The position numbers and the translations under genes were made by a program. A model generated the notes under the pieces. It was not told the DNA's origin. It did not search any database and saw nothing but the letters and a program-made list of their open reading frames with translations. Of a stretch of 64,000 bases of DNA, positions 41,069-51,400 are shown piece after piece (position 1 is the stretch's first letter; the number at the start of each line of letters is the position of its first letter). Origin of the DNA: Arthrobacter sp. P2b (GTDB taxonomy: Bacteria; Actinomycetota; Actinomycetes; Actinomycetales; Micrococcaceae); contig NZ_FVZL01000008.1 in the NCBI RefSeq assembly GCF_900168295.1, forward strand, positions 62,001 to 126,000. Reading direction: 5' to 3'.

Positions 41069-41827
41069 ATGACTTCTGAAGCAACTGCAGTGCCCATCGT
41101 GCGCGCCGACGGCCGCGCCCCGGACCAGCTCCGGCCCATCAGTATCACCCGCGGATGGTCCAACCAGGCTGAGGGATCGGCACTGATCGAATTCGGCAAC
41201 ACCAGGGTCCTGTGCACCGCCTCGCTGACCGCCGGCGTCCCCCGCTGGCTGAAGGGGGAGGGCCGGGGGTGGGTCACCGCCGAGTACGCCATGCTGCCGC
41301 GCGCAACGAACACCCGCTCCGACCGCGAATCCGTGAAGGGTAAGATCGGCGGCCGTACCCACGAAATTTCCCGGCTCATCGGCCGGTCCCTGCGCTCCAT
41401 CATCGACACCAAGGCCCTGGGCGAGAACACCATTGTGCTTGACTGCGACGTCCTCCAGGCCGACGGCGGAACCCGCACGGCCGCCATCACCGGCGCGTAT
41501 GTGGCGCTGGCCGACGCCATCCGCTTCGCCCGCGACAACAAGCTGATCGCCAGGAACGCACAGCCCCTCATCGACACCATTGCCGCGGTCTCGGTGGGAA
41601 TCATCGACGGCGTCCCCATGCTGGACCTGCCCTACGTCGAGGATGTCCGCGCCGAAACCGACATGAACGTGGTGGTCACCGGCTCAGGAAAGTTCGTGGA
41701 GGTCCAGGGAACCGCCGAGGGTGCGCCGTTCGACCGGGCTGAGCTGGACCAGCTCCTTGACCTGGCACTGCTGGGCACCACCCAGCTCGCGGCCATCCAG
41801 CGCGAAACCCTGGCCGACACGCTGTGA
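41069..41827 (+). CDS. rph: ribonuclease PH
   Basis: Phosphorolytic 3'-5' exoribonuclease that trims tRNA 3' ends. 252 residues with [49 protein letters not shown] and [22 protein letters not shown], all characteristic. Intact C-terminal helix, unlike the truncated E. coli K-12 protein. Overlaps rdgB by GTGA. Confidence 0.96.
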   Translation: MTSEATAVPIVRADGRAPDQLRPISITRGWSNQAEGSALIEFGNTRVLCTASLTAGVPRWLKGEGRGWVTAEYAMLPRATNTRSDRESVKGKIGGRTHEISRLIGRSLRSIIDTKALGENTIVLDCDVLQADGGTRTAAITGAYVALADAIRFARDNKLIARNAQPLIDTIAAVSVGIIDGVPMLDLPYVEDVRAETDMNVVVTGSGKFVEVQGTAEGAPFDRAELDQLLDLALLGTTQLAAIQRETLADTL

Positions 41828-42480
41828 CCGCCGCAGGCGCCGCCCCGCGGCTGGTCCTCGCCACGCACAACAAGGGCAAACTCCGGGAGCTGCGTGAGCT
41901 GCTGCGGGGGCAGGTTCCGGGGCTCGACGTCGACACGCAGGTGGTGGACGCGGCGGCGGCTGGTGCCCCCGACGTCGTCGAAACAGGCGTGACGTTCGCG
42001 GAGAATTCACTGCTGAAGGCCCGCGCCGTCGCGCAGGCCACGGGACTCCTTGCGATCGCCGACGACTCGGGCCTCGCCGTGGACGTGATGGGCGGAGCGC
42101 CCGGCATCTTTTCCGCCCGCTGGTCCGGCAGCCACGGCGACGACGCGGCCAACCTGGCGCTCCTGCTCAACCAGCTGTCCGATGTTCCGGACCAGCACCG
42201 CGGCGCAGCGTTCGTGTGCGCGGCAGCCCTTGCCGTGCCCGCGGTGGACGGTTCGCCCGGGCGCGAGGTGGTGGAGTACGGGCAGCTGGAGGGCATCCTG
42301 CTCCGCGAGCCCCGCGGCGCGGGAGGATTCGGCTACGATCCCGTCCTGCAGCCCGCCGGCGAGCACCGCAGCTGCGCCGAACTTTCCGCCGAGGAAAAGA
42401 ATGCCATCAGCCACCGGGGCAAGGCGTTCCGCGCGCTCCTGCCGTCCATTGTGGAAGCGCTGGAGGCAACAAAGGCCTGA
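41824..42480 (+). CDS. rdgB: RdgB/HAM1 non-canonical purine NTP pyrophosphatase
   Basis: Hydrolyses XTP, ITP and dITP to the monophosphates, keeping deaminated purines out of nucleic acids. 218 residues with [51 protein letters not shown] and the GGFGYDPVL and [16 protein letters not shown] blocks. GTG start overlapping rph (GTGA). A strong terminator follows. Confidence 0.95.
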   Translation: MTAAGAAPRLVLATHNKGKLRELRELLRGQVPGLDVDTQVVDAAAAGAPDVVETGVTFAENSLLKARAVAQATGLLAIADDSGLAVDVMGGAPGIFSARWSGSHGDDAANLALLLNQLSDVPDQHRGAAFVCAAALAVPAVDGSPGREVVEYGQLEGILLREPRGAGGFGYDPVLQPAGEHRSCAELSAEEKNAISHRGKAFRALLPSIVEALEATKA

Positions 42481-42502
42481 CATTCCGGCCGCCCGGTGAA
42501 CG

Positions 42503-42542
42503 AAAAAAGGTGTGCTCCCCGGCCGGGGAGCACACCTTTTTT
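42503..42542. terminator. bidirectional rho-independent terminator
   Basis: A perfect 20+20 palindrome centred at 42522/42523: A6 GGTGTGCTCCCCGG and its complement ending in T7. It ends rdgB and, in the other direction, dedA. Confidence 0.95.
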
Positions 42543-42552
42543 TATCCAGTCA

Positions 42553-43344
42553 CTACGGAAGGCGGGGCGTCTTCTGCTCGTCCTCCGGAGCGTGTTCCTC
42601 GATGAATTCGTCCACCGGGTCGGTGCCGTACGCCGCGGCCTGGCGCTTCGCGGACAGGCCGCGGAGGACCTCCACGCCGATGGGCAGGACCGACACCAGC
42701 ACGATGACGATGAAGATGATGTCGAGGTTGTCGCGGACCCACGGGATGCGGTCGCCCAGGAGGTAGCCGAGCAGGGTAACCCCGCCGCCCCACAGCACCG
42801 CGCCGATGACGTTGTAGAGGAAGAACTTCTTCCGGTTCATCTGCGCCACGCCCACGATCACCGGGACGAAGGTACGGATGATGGGGACGAACCGGGCAAG
42901 GATCAGCGCCTTGCCGCCGTGCTTTTCGAAGAAGGCGTGCGCGTTCTCCACGTTCTCACGCTTGAACAGGCGGGAGTTGGGCTTGTTGAAGATGGCGGGG
43001 CCGGCCTTGGAGCCGATCAGGTACCCCGTCTGGTTCCCGATGATGGCGGAAATCACAATCAGCAGCGCAAACAGCCACACGTTGAACTTGATGGTGTCCG
43101 TTGCAACGAGCAGGCCAGCGGTGAACAGCATGGAGTCGCCCGGCAGGAAGAACCCCACCAGCAGACCGGTTTCCGCGAAGACGATTCCGCACACAAGGAG
43201 GACCACCCACGGTGCGAGGGCAGGATCGGCCAGGAAGATCTGGGGGTTCAGCCAGTCGGGCAGGAAGGAGGCCAGCTGCGGCTGGACCGGTCCTGCCCCG
43301 CCCAGCATGGACACAGCGAGGTCGTTCATCACAGGAAAGTTCAC
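42553..43344 (-). CDS. DedA family membrane protein
   Basis: 263 residues of the SNARE-associated/DedA family, thought to flip undecaprenyl phosphate or other lipids. Marks: ETGLLVGFFLPGDSMLFTAG, the conserved GNQTGYLIGSKAGP and RFVPIIRTFVPVIVGVAQMNRKKFFLYNVIGAVLWG. About five hydrophobic segments. GTG at 43344 is supported by a -10 box; a second start at 43329 (ATG) is possible. Confidence 0.92.
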   Translation of the reverse strand: MNFPVMNDLAVSMLGGAGPVQPQLASFLPDWLNPQIFLADPALAPWVVLLVCGIVFAETGLLVGFFLPGDSMLFTAGLLVATDTIKFNVWLFALLIVISAIIGNQTGYLIGSKAGPAIFNKPNSRLFKRENVENAHAFFEKHGGKALILARFVPIIRTFVPVIVGVAQMNRKKFFLYNVIGAVLWGGGVTLLGYLLGDRIPWVRDNLDIIFIVIVLVSVLPIGVEVLRGLSAKRQAAAYGTDPVDEFIEEHAPEDEQKTPRLP

Positions 43345-43350
43345 CCCTCA

Positions 43351-43356
43351 AGGGTA
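43351..43356 (-). promoter_or_regulatory. -10 box TACCCT for dedA
   Basis: Six bases before the GTG at 43344. The divergent exonuclease promoter is only about 30 bp away. Confidence 0.5.
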
Positions 43357-43384
43357 CTTGACAGGTTTGGCCGGCTTCCGGCGG

Positions 43385-43390
43385 TAAGGT
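43385..43390 (+). promoter_or_regulatory. -10 box TAAGGT
   Basis: Six bases before the GTG at 43397. Confidence 0.6.
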
Positions 43391-43396
43391 TGGGCC

Positions 43397-44404
43397 GTGG
43401 GTTTGGACTTTACTGCGATCGACTTTGAGACGGCGAACGGCTTCCGGGGCTCGCCCTGCTCGGTGGGACTCACCAAGGTCCGGGGCGGACGGATTGTGGA
43501 GGAAGCCTCGTGGCTGATGCGGCCCCCGCGGAACCACGACCATTTCGACTACCACAACGTCCGGATCCACGGCATCAGCGCCGCAGACGTCGCCGGGCAG
43601 CCCCGCTTCGGCGAACTCTTCGCCGAGATCGGTGCCTTTATCGGTGATGACGTGCTGGCCGCCCACAATGCGGCGTTCGACCTCGGCGTGATCCGCTCAG
43701 CCCTGGAGGTGTCGGGGCTTCCCGGGCCGGCCTACGACTATGTCTGCACCGTGATGCTGTCCCGGCGGTGCTATTCGCTGGTGTCCAACTCTCTGCCGTT
43801 TGCCGCCGAGGAAGCCGGTGTGCCGCTGGTCAAGCACCACGACGCCGCGGAGGATGCCCGGGCCTGCGCCGGCATCCTGATCGACATCGCCCGGCGAAAC
43901 GGTGCCAACAGCCTCGCCGAGCTCTACCTCTCGCTCGGCCTGGTGATGCCCCGGCAACAGGCGTTCGACCCGGCCGTCGACGCCTTGTCCAAACCCAGCC
44001 TCGCCGCCGTCGCCGGTTCCTCTGCCAATGGCGCGGCGCTGGTCCGGCCGTTCCAGTCCGGCTGGCCGGAGGAAGGGATCAATCCTGACCCGAATCCGGA
44101 GGCTGAGCCCGGCCATCCGCTGTTCGGGCAGACCGTGGTTTTTACGGGCCAGCTCTCCATCCGACGCCCGGAAGCCAAGGTGCGCTCGGCCGAGGTGGGG
44201 GCCCGCACGGAAAGCCGGGTGACCGGCCGCACCACTGTCCTGGTGGTGGGTGACGGTTTTGTGGCTTCAGATCTCCGCTCGGGCCGGTTGACGGGCAAGG
44301 CGCGCCGCGTGCTGGAGCTCCACGAACGCGGACAGTCGATCGAGGTGCTGTCCGAGGGTGAATTCCTGCAGATGGTGGGCAGCTTTGCGGGAGCCACCGC
44401 GTAG
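43397..44404 (+). CDS. DnaQ-like 3'-5' exonuclease with BRCT domain
   Basis: 335 residues. The exonuclease domain (about 1-170) has the DEDDh residues in FTAIDFETANG, AHNAAFDLGVI and HHDAAEDARACAGI. A linker follows, then a BRCT domain (about 240-330) opening HPLFGQTVVFTGQLS and typical of NAD-ligase/RFC-type BRCTs. Such proteins resemble the epsilon proofreading subunit but are stand-alone; a repair role is inferred. GTG start is set by the -10 box. Confidence 0.91.
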   Translation: MGLDFTAIDFETANGFRGSPCSVGLTKVRGGRIVEEASWLMRPPRNHDHFDYHNVRIHGISAADVAGQPRFGELFAEIGAFIGDDVLAAHNAAFDLGVIRSALEVSGLPGPAYDYVCTVMLSRRCYSLVSNSLPFAAEEAGVPLVKHHDAAEDARACAGILIDIARRNGANSLAELYLSLGLVMPRQQAFDPAVDALSKPSLAAVAGSSANGAALVRPFQSGWPEEGINPDPNPEAEPGHPLFGQTVVFTGQLSIRRPEAKVRSAEVGARTESRVTGRTTVLVVGDGFVASDLRSGRLTGKARRVLELHERGQSIEVLSEGEFLQMVGSFAGATA

Positions 44405-44491
44405 GGCTGCCTGGTGCCGGGCTGCCCCGCCAGCCAGGCACGGCCGGGTTCACGGGACGCAATAAACCTTCCCTGCCCTTCCGCCCGCTCC

Positions 44492-44497
44492 TACCCT
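44492..44497 (+). promoter_or_regulatory. -10 box TACCCT
   Basis: Six bases before the ATG at 44504. Confidence 0.5.
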
Positions 44498-44503
44498 TGC
44501 ACC

Positions 44504-44980
44504 ATGTCCCTGTTTGCGTTCCCCAATCCCGTCAATGAGTACGCCGCCCGCGTCACGGCCGGCCTGGTTGTCCTCCTTGCGCTGGTCACCGCCGCGGCCG
44601 GCTCGGTGTGGGGGCTGCTGGCCATCGCCGCGGGTTTCTGGCTGCGCCTGCTGTTCGGTCCGCGGATTTCGCCCCTGGCTCTTCTGTCCGTGAAAGTCAT
44701 CACGCCCAGGCTGGGGAAGGTGAAGCTGGTCCCCGGCCCGCCCAAGCGGTTTGCCCAGGGAATGGGTGCCTTCGTGTCAACCGCGTCCTTGCTGCTCTTC
44801 GCTGCCGGAGCCGTACCGGCTGCATGGACGGTGCTGGGCATCCTGGTCGTCGCGGCCTCCCTGGAAGCGTTCCTGGGCTTCTGCCTGGGGTGCGCGATCT
44901 TCGGACTCCTGCAGCGCCGCGGCCTCATTCCGGCGGAGGTCTGTGAGGCCTGCAACGACATCAGCCTTCGCCGGTTGTGA
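44504..44980 (+). CDS. DUF4395 membrane protein
   Basis: 158 residues with four hydrophobic segments and the DUF4395 ends MSLFAFPNPVNEYAARV and GFCLGCAIFGLLQRRG...VCEACNDISL. The cysteines at the end (CEAC) may be redox or metal active. In actinobacteria this family often accompanies thioredoxin-like or sulfurtransferase genes, not seen here. Its 3' end overlaps the converging gene by 20 bases. Confidence 0.85.
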   Translation: MSLFAFPNPVNEYAARVTAGLVVLLALVTAAAGSVWGLLAIAAGFWLRLLFGPRISPLALLSVKVITPRLGKVKLVPGPPKRFAQGMGAFVSTASLLLFAAGAVPAAWTVLGILVVAASLEAFLGFCLGCAIFGLLQRRGLIPAEVCEACNDISLRRL

Positions 44981-46055
44981 CCTTCACCAGCTGGTCAGCC
45001 ATGCCACGGATGACCTCCGGAGCTTCCAATGCTTCCAGCCACTCGCCGGGCAGGCAGTCCTCGCCGTAGTAGGCCCCCAGGATATTGCCGGCCACCGATC
45101 CGGTGGAGTCGCTGTCGCCGCTGTGGTTGACAGCCAGGGCCACCGCGGCACGGAAGTGACGGACAGGCAGGGGGTCCCGGCCGCCGGCGGCCGGGTCAGG
45201 GATGGTGGCCAGGACCGCATAGAGTCCGACGGCGAGCGCTTCCTCGGCCACCCACCCTTCGCCCAGGGTGCTGACAACTTCTTCCGGCGCCACAACGCCC
45301 TTGTCCGCCAGGCGGAGGGCTGCCGCAAGGCGTTCCGGCAGCTCCGGCGCCACATCGGTGAGGGTGGCGGCATGGGCGGCCACGCCGGCGGCCGCCTCCT
45401 GCAGGCTTTCGCCGGTGACCAGGCGGTGGATGAGGAGGCTGAAGATTCCGGCGCTTTGGCGGGCGGACGGGTGGCCGTGCGTCAGTGAGGCGGCGTCGGC
45501 ACTCAACTTGTAGACGGCGTCGGGCGTGATGTGCGGGATCAGTCCGAACGGGGCAGAACGCATCACCGTGCCGCAGCCCTTGGAGTCGGGATTGACGGGG
45601 CGCACGGAGGTTCCCATTTCTCCTGTTGCCAGTCCGGAGATGCAGGCCTTCCCGGGGTGGCGCCGCTGGTGGAGAACCGTGTTTCCGTCGATCCAGCGTG
45701 GCTGCGGGGCGGGTGCAGCCGGACCAGCGTCCTCACCCTGCGTGGCGAGCCAGCGCAGGTATGCCAGCCACAGGCAGGCGTTGACGTCCGCGCCAACGCC
45801 CGAGTTGGCCCACTCGAGGGCTTCCACGAGCCCGTCCACGGTGTACAGGGTCATCTGGGTATCGTCAGAGAAGTGGGTGCCATTGGCGAGCTCCGCAAAA
45901 CCGGTGAGGCCCTGCGCCCCGAAGCGGCGCCGGATCTCATCGATCGCGTCGAACTCCACCGCGTACCCCAAGGAATCCCCCAGCGCGCCGCCCAGCAGGC
46001 AGCCGTTGATGCGGGACTTCAGGGTGGGCGCGGAAGCGCGGGTCTCGATGCTCAT
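44961..46055 (-). CDS. ADP-ribosylglycohydrolase family protein
   Basis: 364 residues, DraG/ARH fold. N-terminal GGALGDSLGYAVEF, FSDDTQMTLYTVDGL and C-terminal HSGDSDSTGSVAGNILGAYYG carry the acidic residues that bind the two Mg2+ ions. Removes ADP-ribose from a protein or nucleic acid target; the target is unknown and no mono-ADP-ribosyltransferase is near. The ATG is fixed by the -10 box six bases upstream. Confidence 0.92.
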   Translation of the reverse strand: MSIETRASAPTLKSRINGCLLGGALGDSLGYAVEFDAIDEIRRRFGAQGLTGFAELANGTHFSDDTQMTLYTVDGLVEALEWANSGVGADVNACLWLAYLRWLATQGEDAGPAAPAPQPRWIDGNTVLHQRRHPGKACISGLATGEMGTSVRPVNPDSKGCGTVMRSAPFGLIPHITPDAVYKLSADAASLTHGHPSARQSAGIFSLLIHRLVTGESLQEAAAGVAAHAATLTDVAPELPERLAAALRLADKGVVAPEEVVSTLGEGWVAEEALAVGLYAVLATIPDPAAGGRDPLPVRHFRAAVALAVNHSGDSDSTGSVAGNILGAYYGEDCLPGEWLEALEAPEVIRGMADQLVKVTTGEG

Positions 46056-46061
46056 GCAGTA

Positions 46062-46067
46062 AATTTA
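46062..46067 (-). promoter_or_regulatory. -10 box TAAATT
   Basis: Six bases before the ATG at 46055. Confidence 0.6.
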
Positions 46068-46188
46068 CCGTGGCGGGGGACAGGCGCCGTCAGCCCTGCC
46101 AGCTAAACGTACCGTTCCGATAAACACGCCACATAGAAGCACACCCCAGCAGAAGCACAGCCCAGCAAACGCACAGTCTGGGCTGGAA

Positions 46189-46194
46189 TAATAC
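46189..46194 (+). promoter_or_regulatory. candidate -10 box TAATAC
   Basis: In an AT-rich patch 59 bases before the aquaporin ATG, allowing a normal leader. No clear -35 box. Confidence 0.45.
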
Positions 46195-46253
46195 TTGGGT
46201 TGCCCGGCGGCAGCAGCACCCCGTACGCCACACACCAACCTGAAGGTTCCCCC

Positions 46254-47219
46254 ATGAGCACGCCCGATCCAGCCCCACACGACAACCTGCCGGCAGGCAG
46301 TCCGGACGCTGCACCGCCCGGGCTCCTGCCCAGGCTTGCTGCCGAGGGCTTCGGCAGCCTCTTCGTTGCGGTTGCCGGGCTCGGGGTGCCCCTCTTCAGC
46401 ATCCCGCAGTCCAGCCCGCTGCCCGCGGCGCTCGCCGCAGGCCTTGCGGTGACGGCTGCGATGCTCGCCGTCGGCCACGTTTCCGGTGGCCACTTCAACC
46501 CGGCCATTACTCTGGGCCACCTCCTGGCCGGCCGGATCAGGGCCGGCGCAGCCGCTGCCTATGCCGCAGCACAGCTGGCGGGTGCCGCGATGGGCGCCCT
46601 GGCCCTGCACGCGGTACTGCGCACGCTTCCCGGCATCGCCGACAGCCGGACGGCGTTTGATACGGTCACCGCCGGTTTTGGCGAGCACTCCATCATTTCC
46701 GCGCCACTGGCAGCGGTGCTGCTCCTTGAGGTCCTGGGCGCTGCCATCATCGTGGCCGTCTTCCTGGGTGCGGCCGCCCGCGACCGCATCAGCGGGGCGG
46801 CTGCCCCGGTTGCCGTTGGCCTGACCTTTGCTGCCCTGCTGCAGCTGGGCCAGGCCGTGGGCAACCTGCCGTTCAATCCGGCGCGGGCTGCTGCCTCCGC
46901 CATCTTCAGTTCCGGCTGGGCACTGGAACAGCTGTGGGTTTTCCTGGCGGCGCCGTTGGTGGGTGCTGCCATTGCAGGCCTCCTGTTCCGCAGTTTCCGG
47001 GTTGCAGCGTCCGCTGGCCCCGGCGCTGGCGCTGCAGCGATGACGACGGGAGCCCCCGCCGGGGAGGCCGACGACGAACACCAGGAAGTGCCCGGGGCCA
47101 GCGCGGCGGATGGAACGGCCAGCGCACCGGCGGACGGTGTGCAGGCGGACAAAGCCCAATCGCGCGGTGCGCAGGCAGACAGCGAGGCGCAGGAGTTTTT
47201 CGAGGGCAAGCGGGCGTGA
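46254..47219 (+). CDS. MIP/aquaporin family channel
   Basis: 321 residues. Six helices in the first 235 residues, with both NPA boxes: GGHFNPAITLGHLLAG and NLPFNPARAAASAIF, the second followed by the selectivity-filter Arg. A C-terminal Ala/Gly/Asp-rich hydrophilic tail of about 75 residues is unusual for the family. Water channel rather than glycerol facilitator is favoured because the loop after the second NPA is NPARAA, not NPARDL; this is only a hint. Confidence 0.87.
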   Translation: MSTPDPAPHDNLPAGSPDAAPPGLLPRLAAEGFGSLFVAVAGLGVPLFSIPQSSPLPAALAAGLAVTAAMLAVGHVSGGHFNPAITLGHLLAGRIRAGAAAAYAAAQLAGAAMGALALHAVLRTLPGIADSRTAFDTVTAGFGEHSIISAPLAAVLLLEVLGAAIIVAVFLGAAARDRISGAAAPVAVGLTFAALLQLGQAVGNLPFNPARAAASAIFSSGWALEQLWVFLAAPLVGAAIAGLLFRSFRVAASAGPGAGAAAMTTGAPAGEADDEHQEVPGASAADGTASAPADGVQADKAQSRGAQADSEAQEFFEGKRA

Positions 47220-47263
47220 TGCCGGCAACTGCGCCGGTTACGCACACTGTCAGTGGCAGCCGA

Positions 47264-47269
47264 TAGCTT
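47264..47269 (+). promoter_or_regulatory. -10 box TAGCTT for sbcD
   Basis: Six bases before the ATG at 47276. Confidence 0.5.
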
Positions 47270-47275
47270 AGGAAT

Positions 47276-48454
47276 ATGCGGTTACTTCATACATCGGACT
47301 GGCACCTGGGCCGTTCCTTCCACGGCATGGGCATGCTGGACGCCCAGCGCGCCTTCATCGACCAGCTCGTGGCTGCTGTGTCCCGGCACCACGTTGATGT
47401 CGTCCTGATTGCCGGTGATGTCTATGACCGCGCCTTGCCCGGAGTGGACGTCGTCCACCTGCTGGACGACGCCCTGGTCCGGCTGACCTCCGCCGGGGCC
47501 AAAGTGGTGCTGACCAGCGGCAACCATGACTCGGCCATCCGCCTGGGCTTCGCCGCCCGGTTGCTGGAGCGCGGGGGAGTACACCTCCGGACCAGGCTGG
47601 AGAGCCTGGACCAGCCGCTGCTGCTGCCGCTGGGCCAGGATGTTGCAGGAAAAGAAACCGTGGCAGCCATCTATGGCATCCCGTGGCTCGAACCCCGGCT
47701 CGTCGCCGAGCAGCTCGGGGTGGATACCGCCAGCCACTTCGAGGTGACCCGGGCGGCCACAGCCCTCATCCGGCAGGACATCGAACGCCGTGAAGCGTCC
47801 TCCGTGGTCCATTCGGTGGTCCTGGCCCACACCTTCGCCAGTGGGGGCATCAGCTCGGACAGCGAGCGCGACCTCAGCATCGGCGGTGTGGGGGCGGTCC
47901 CCCTGGACCTGTTCGACGGCTTCAGCTACACAGCCCTGGGCCATCTGCACGGCCGGCAGTCCCTGTCGCCGCAGGTCAGGTACTCGGGATCTCCGCTGGC
48001 GTACTCCTTCTCCGAAGCCAGGCACCAAAAAGGGGCATGGCTGGTGGACATCGGTCCCGACGGGGTCGGCGCCATAGAGGAAGTTCTGTGGGAAGCCCCG
48101 CGTGCCCTGGCCGTGCTCAGGGGTTCCCTGTCAGACCTCGTGGAGTCACCGCAGCACGAATGGGCTGAGGCCGCGTATTGCCAGATCACGCTGACGGATG
48201 CGCAACGCCCCGCCCGGGCCATGGACCGGCTGCGCGCGCGGTTCCCCCACACGCTTGTGCTGGGATTCGATCCGGAGGGAGGCACCGCTGCCCCGGCTGC
48301 CACCTACAGCAGCAGGCTGGCCGAGGCGCCGGATGACCTCTCGGTATGCTGCGGGTTCCTGGAGCACGTCCGCGGCCGCGTCCCTGACGACGCAGAGAAG
48401 GCAGCGCTCGCCGCAGCCCTGGAGAACGTCCGCCTCCTGGAGGGCTCACGATGA
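47276..48454 (+). CDS. sbcD: exonuclease SbcCD subunit D
   Basis: Mre11-type Mn2+-dependent nuclease that opens hairpins and protein-blocked ends. Calcineurin motifs: TSDWHLGRSFHG with Asp8 and His10, IAGDVYDRALPG, TSGNHDSAIR, AHTFASGG, and LGHLHGRQ. 392 residues, standard. Overlaps sbcC by ATGA, so the two subunits are translated together. Confidence 0.95.
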   Translation: MRLLHTSDWHLGRSFHGMGMLDAQRAFIDQLVAAVSRHHVDVVLIAGDVYDRALPGVDVVHLLDDALVRLTSAGAKVVLTSGNHDSAIRLGFAARLLERGGVHLRTRLESLDQPLLLPLGQDVAGKETVAAIYGIPWLEPRLVAEQLGVDTASHFEVTRAATALIRQDIERREASSVVHSVVLAHTFASGGISSDSERDLSIGGVGAVPLDLFDGFSYTALGHLHGRQSLSPQVRYSGSPLAYSFSEARHQKGAWLVDIGPDGVGAIEEVLWEAPRALAVLRGSLSDLVESPQHEWAEAAYCQITLTDAQRPARAMDRLRARFPHTLVLGFDPEGGTAAPAATYSSRLAEAPDDLSVCCGFLEHVRGRVPDDAEKAALAAALENVRLLEGSR

Positions 48455-51400
48455 GGATCCACCACCTGCGGATTTCCGGCTTTGGCCCCTTTGCCGGTAC
48501 CGAGGACATCGACTTTGACCGGCTGAGCGCACACGGCCTCTTCCTCCTCAACGGGCCCACCGGCGCGGGCAAGACCAGCGTCCTGGACGCCATCTGCTTT
48601 GCCTTGTACGGTTCTGTTCCCGGTGCCCGCCAGGACGGCAAACGCCTCCGCAGCGACCATGCGGAGCCGGCGCAGGAACCGGCCGTGACCTGTGAATTCT
48701 CCGCGCAGGGGCGGCGCTTCGAAGTGACGAGGTCGCCCGCCTGGGACAAGCCAAGCGCCCGCGGCAGGAACGGCTTCACCACCCAGCAGGCCAAGACGCT
48801 GCTGCGTGAGCGCGTGGATGGCGCGTGGGTGGAAAAGTCCGCCCGGAACGATGAAGCCGGAGCCGAGATTATGGCTTTGCTGGGGATGGACCGCGAACAG
48901 TTCACCCGCGTCGTCATGTTGCCGCAGGGTGACTTCGCCGCCTTCCTGCGGTCGAAAGCCGCGGACCGGCTGGAACTGCTGCAGAAGCTTTTCGGCACCC
49001 AGCGCTTTGAAGCCCTGGAGCAGGAACTTTCGCGCCAGGCACAGGATGCCCGGGAGAACGTATCCGTCCTGGCCGGGCAGCTTGGGCTCCTGGCGGCAAG
49101 GGCAGAGTCCGAAGCGGCCGCACTCGGGCTTGATGAGGCAGGTTCCCCTTCCGTGGAAAACACCGAAGCCCGGCTTTCGTGGCTGCGGACCGCCGTTGAG
49201 GAACGCCTGGGTGAACTGACCGGGCAGGCAAAGGCTGCACACGCGGCAAGTATGCGGCGGGCTGACGCCGTTGAGGAGGAAGCCGCCCGCCAGGACAGGC
49301 GCCGCAAACTGGAGGAAGCAACAGCACGGCAGGGCGCTGTGGAGGAAGCAGCGCCCCGGCTTCAAGACCTGTCCATGCGGCTTGCCCGCCACCGTCAGGC
49401 GGAGGTCCTGGACGGGCAGCTCCGCAGCGTCGACGCCGCCGCAGCCAAGGTCAGCAGCGCCGCCAGGGCTGCCGAAGCAGCCTTCACCCTGCTCCGCATG
49501 GCCGTCGCCGAGGACGATGAGCTGGCCAACCTGGACCTGGCGCATCTGGACCTGGATGTGGCCGAAGACCGCGGACAGGATTACGCCGCGACGGCCGGTG
49601 CTGCCGCGGAAGAACTGGGGCGCCTGCGGTCGCTCCTTGCCGTCGTCGAGGCCAGGTTGCCGGACGAGGACAGGCTCCAGGCCCTCCGAAAACGGCACGG
49701 GGTGCTCGTGAAAAAGCGGGAGGACCTTGCCGCGGCTGCCGCCGAGCTGGACAATCGCGCGGGTTTGCTCCGCGAGGAGAAGGCAGGCATCGAGGCGGGG
49801 CTGGAGCACCTGGAACAGCGTGCGGGTACCGCCGCCCTGCGGAGCAAGGAAGCTGCATCGGCCGGGGAACTGCTGGATGTTGTCCGGCGTTATGGTGCCG
49901 CCGTTGCGGCGCGCCATGCCGTAAAGCTGCGGTATGACGAATCCCGCGATGACCATTTGGAGGTGAAGCGCCGCTGGCTGGATATCCGGGAGGAACGGCT
50001 GGCCAATGCCGCCGCCGAACTTGCCGGCCAGCTGGAGCAGGGGGAGCCGTGCCCTGTCTGCGGAAGCGGAGAGCATCCTGCCCCTGCTGCCGCGGGCAGC
50101 GGCGGGCCAGGGCTTGCGCAGGAAGAGGAGGCTGCACACGCAGCTTTCGAGGCGGCCGAGGCCGCCTTCACCCGGGTCAGCGCCGAACTGGCCAACGCCG
50201 ACCAGCTGGTGGCGGTCCTCGCCGGCCAGGGTGGAGACACTCCAGAAGCGGAGGCTGTTGCTGCTGCTGAGCAGGCGCGGGCTGCGGCGGCGGACGCCCA
50301 GCAGGCGGTCAAGGAGCTGGCATCGGTCAGGCGGCGGCTTGAGACGCTCGACGCCGGCATTGAAGCCGCGCGGACGGCGAAGGCCGCGACCGAAGCCGAC
50401 CTTGCCCACGCTGTGGCTTCGCTTGGGGACGCGGCCGAACAGTCGGCCGCGCTGGACAAGGCACTGTCCGGACTCAGGGGAAGCCACCGCAGCCTGGCCC
50501 AGCGGTTGCGGTCGCTGGAAAACGCCGTCGCTGTGCTGGACAAGGCAGTGGAAGCGCAGGCGTCCCTTGCGGCTGCACATGCCCAGGCGGCCGAGGCCCA
50601 TGAACAGCTGGCACTCGCGTTGCCCAAGGCGGGCTTCGAATCGGCTGATGAAGCGCGCAGCCAGCTGCTTGCTGCGGCGGAGGCAACCGCGCTGCACGCT
50701 GAGGTCCGTGACGCCCAGGACGAGGCTGCCCGTGTCAGCGAACTGTTTGCTTCAGATGACATCGTGCTGGCCCTTCAGGAAAAGTCGGCCGGGTTCGAGG
50801 TGGACGTGCAGAGGCTCGCACTCATGCGCAACGAGGCTGCTGCCGCCCGGGAGGAGGCCCGCGCAGCGGACCTCGCAGCCGGCCTGGCCGAACGGTGCTT
50901 GTCTTCGCTTACCGCCATCAGAGCCGAGTATGAGGCTCTCGCCGGGTCTGCGCGGGAACCGGCCGAACGGGCACAGATGCTGGCAGGGCTGGCGGACGCG
51001 GCGGCCGGCCGGGGTGAAAACAGCTACCGGATGAGCCTGAACAGTTACGTCCTGGCCGCGCGCCTGGAGCAGGTGGCCCTCGCAGCGTCCGAACGCCTGG
51101 TGGCCATGAGTGACGGCCGCTACCTGCTGCAGCACACGGACGCGAAGGCCGCCCGCGGTGCAAAATCGGGGCTTGGCCTGGAAGTGGTGGACCAGTGGAC
51201 GGGATACCGGCGTGACACGTCCACCCTGTCCGGCGGTGAGTCTTTCATGGCGTCGCTGTCACTGGCACTGGGGCTGGCGGACGTCGTTCAGCAGGAGTCG
51301 GGCGGAGTGGAAATCGAGACGCTCTTTGTGGACGAAGGGTTCGGAAGCCTCGACGAGCAGTCCCTGGAACAGGTCATGGACGCCCTCGAGGGCCTGCGCG

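Noticed and set aside
43358..43363. TTGACA as -35 box of the exonuclease-BRCT gene
   Set aside because: The distance to TAAGGT is 21 bases, beyond the usual 16-18.
46120..46180. CRISPR-like or tandem repeat (AGAAGCACA...CCCAGCA twice)
   Set aside because: Two short imperfect units only, without spacers of constant length.
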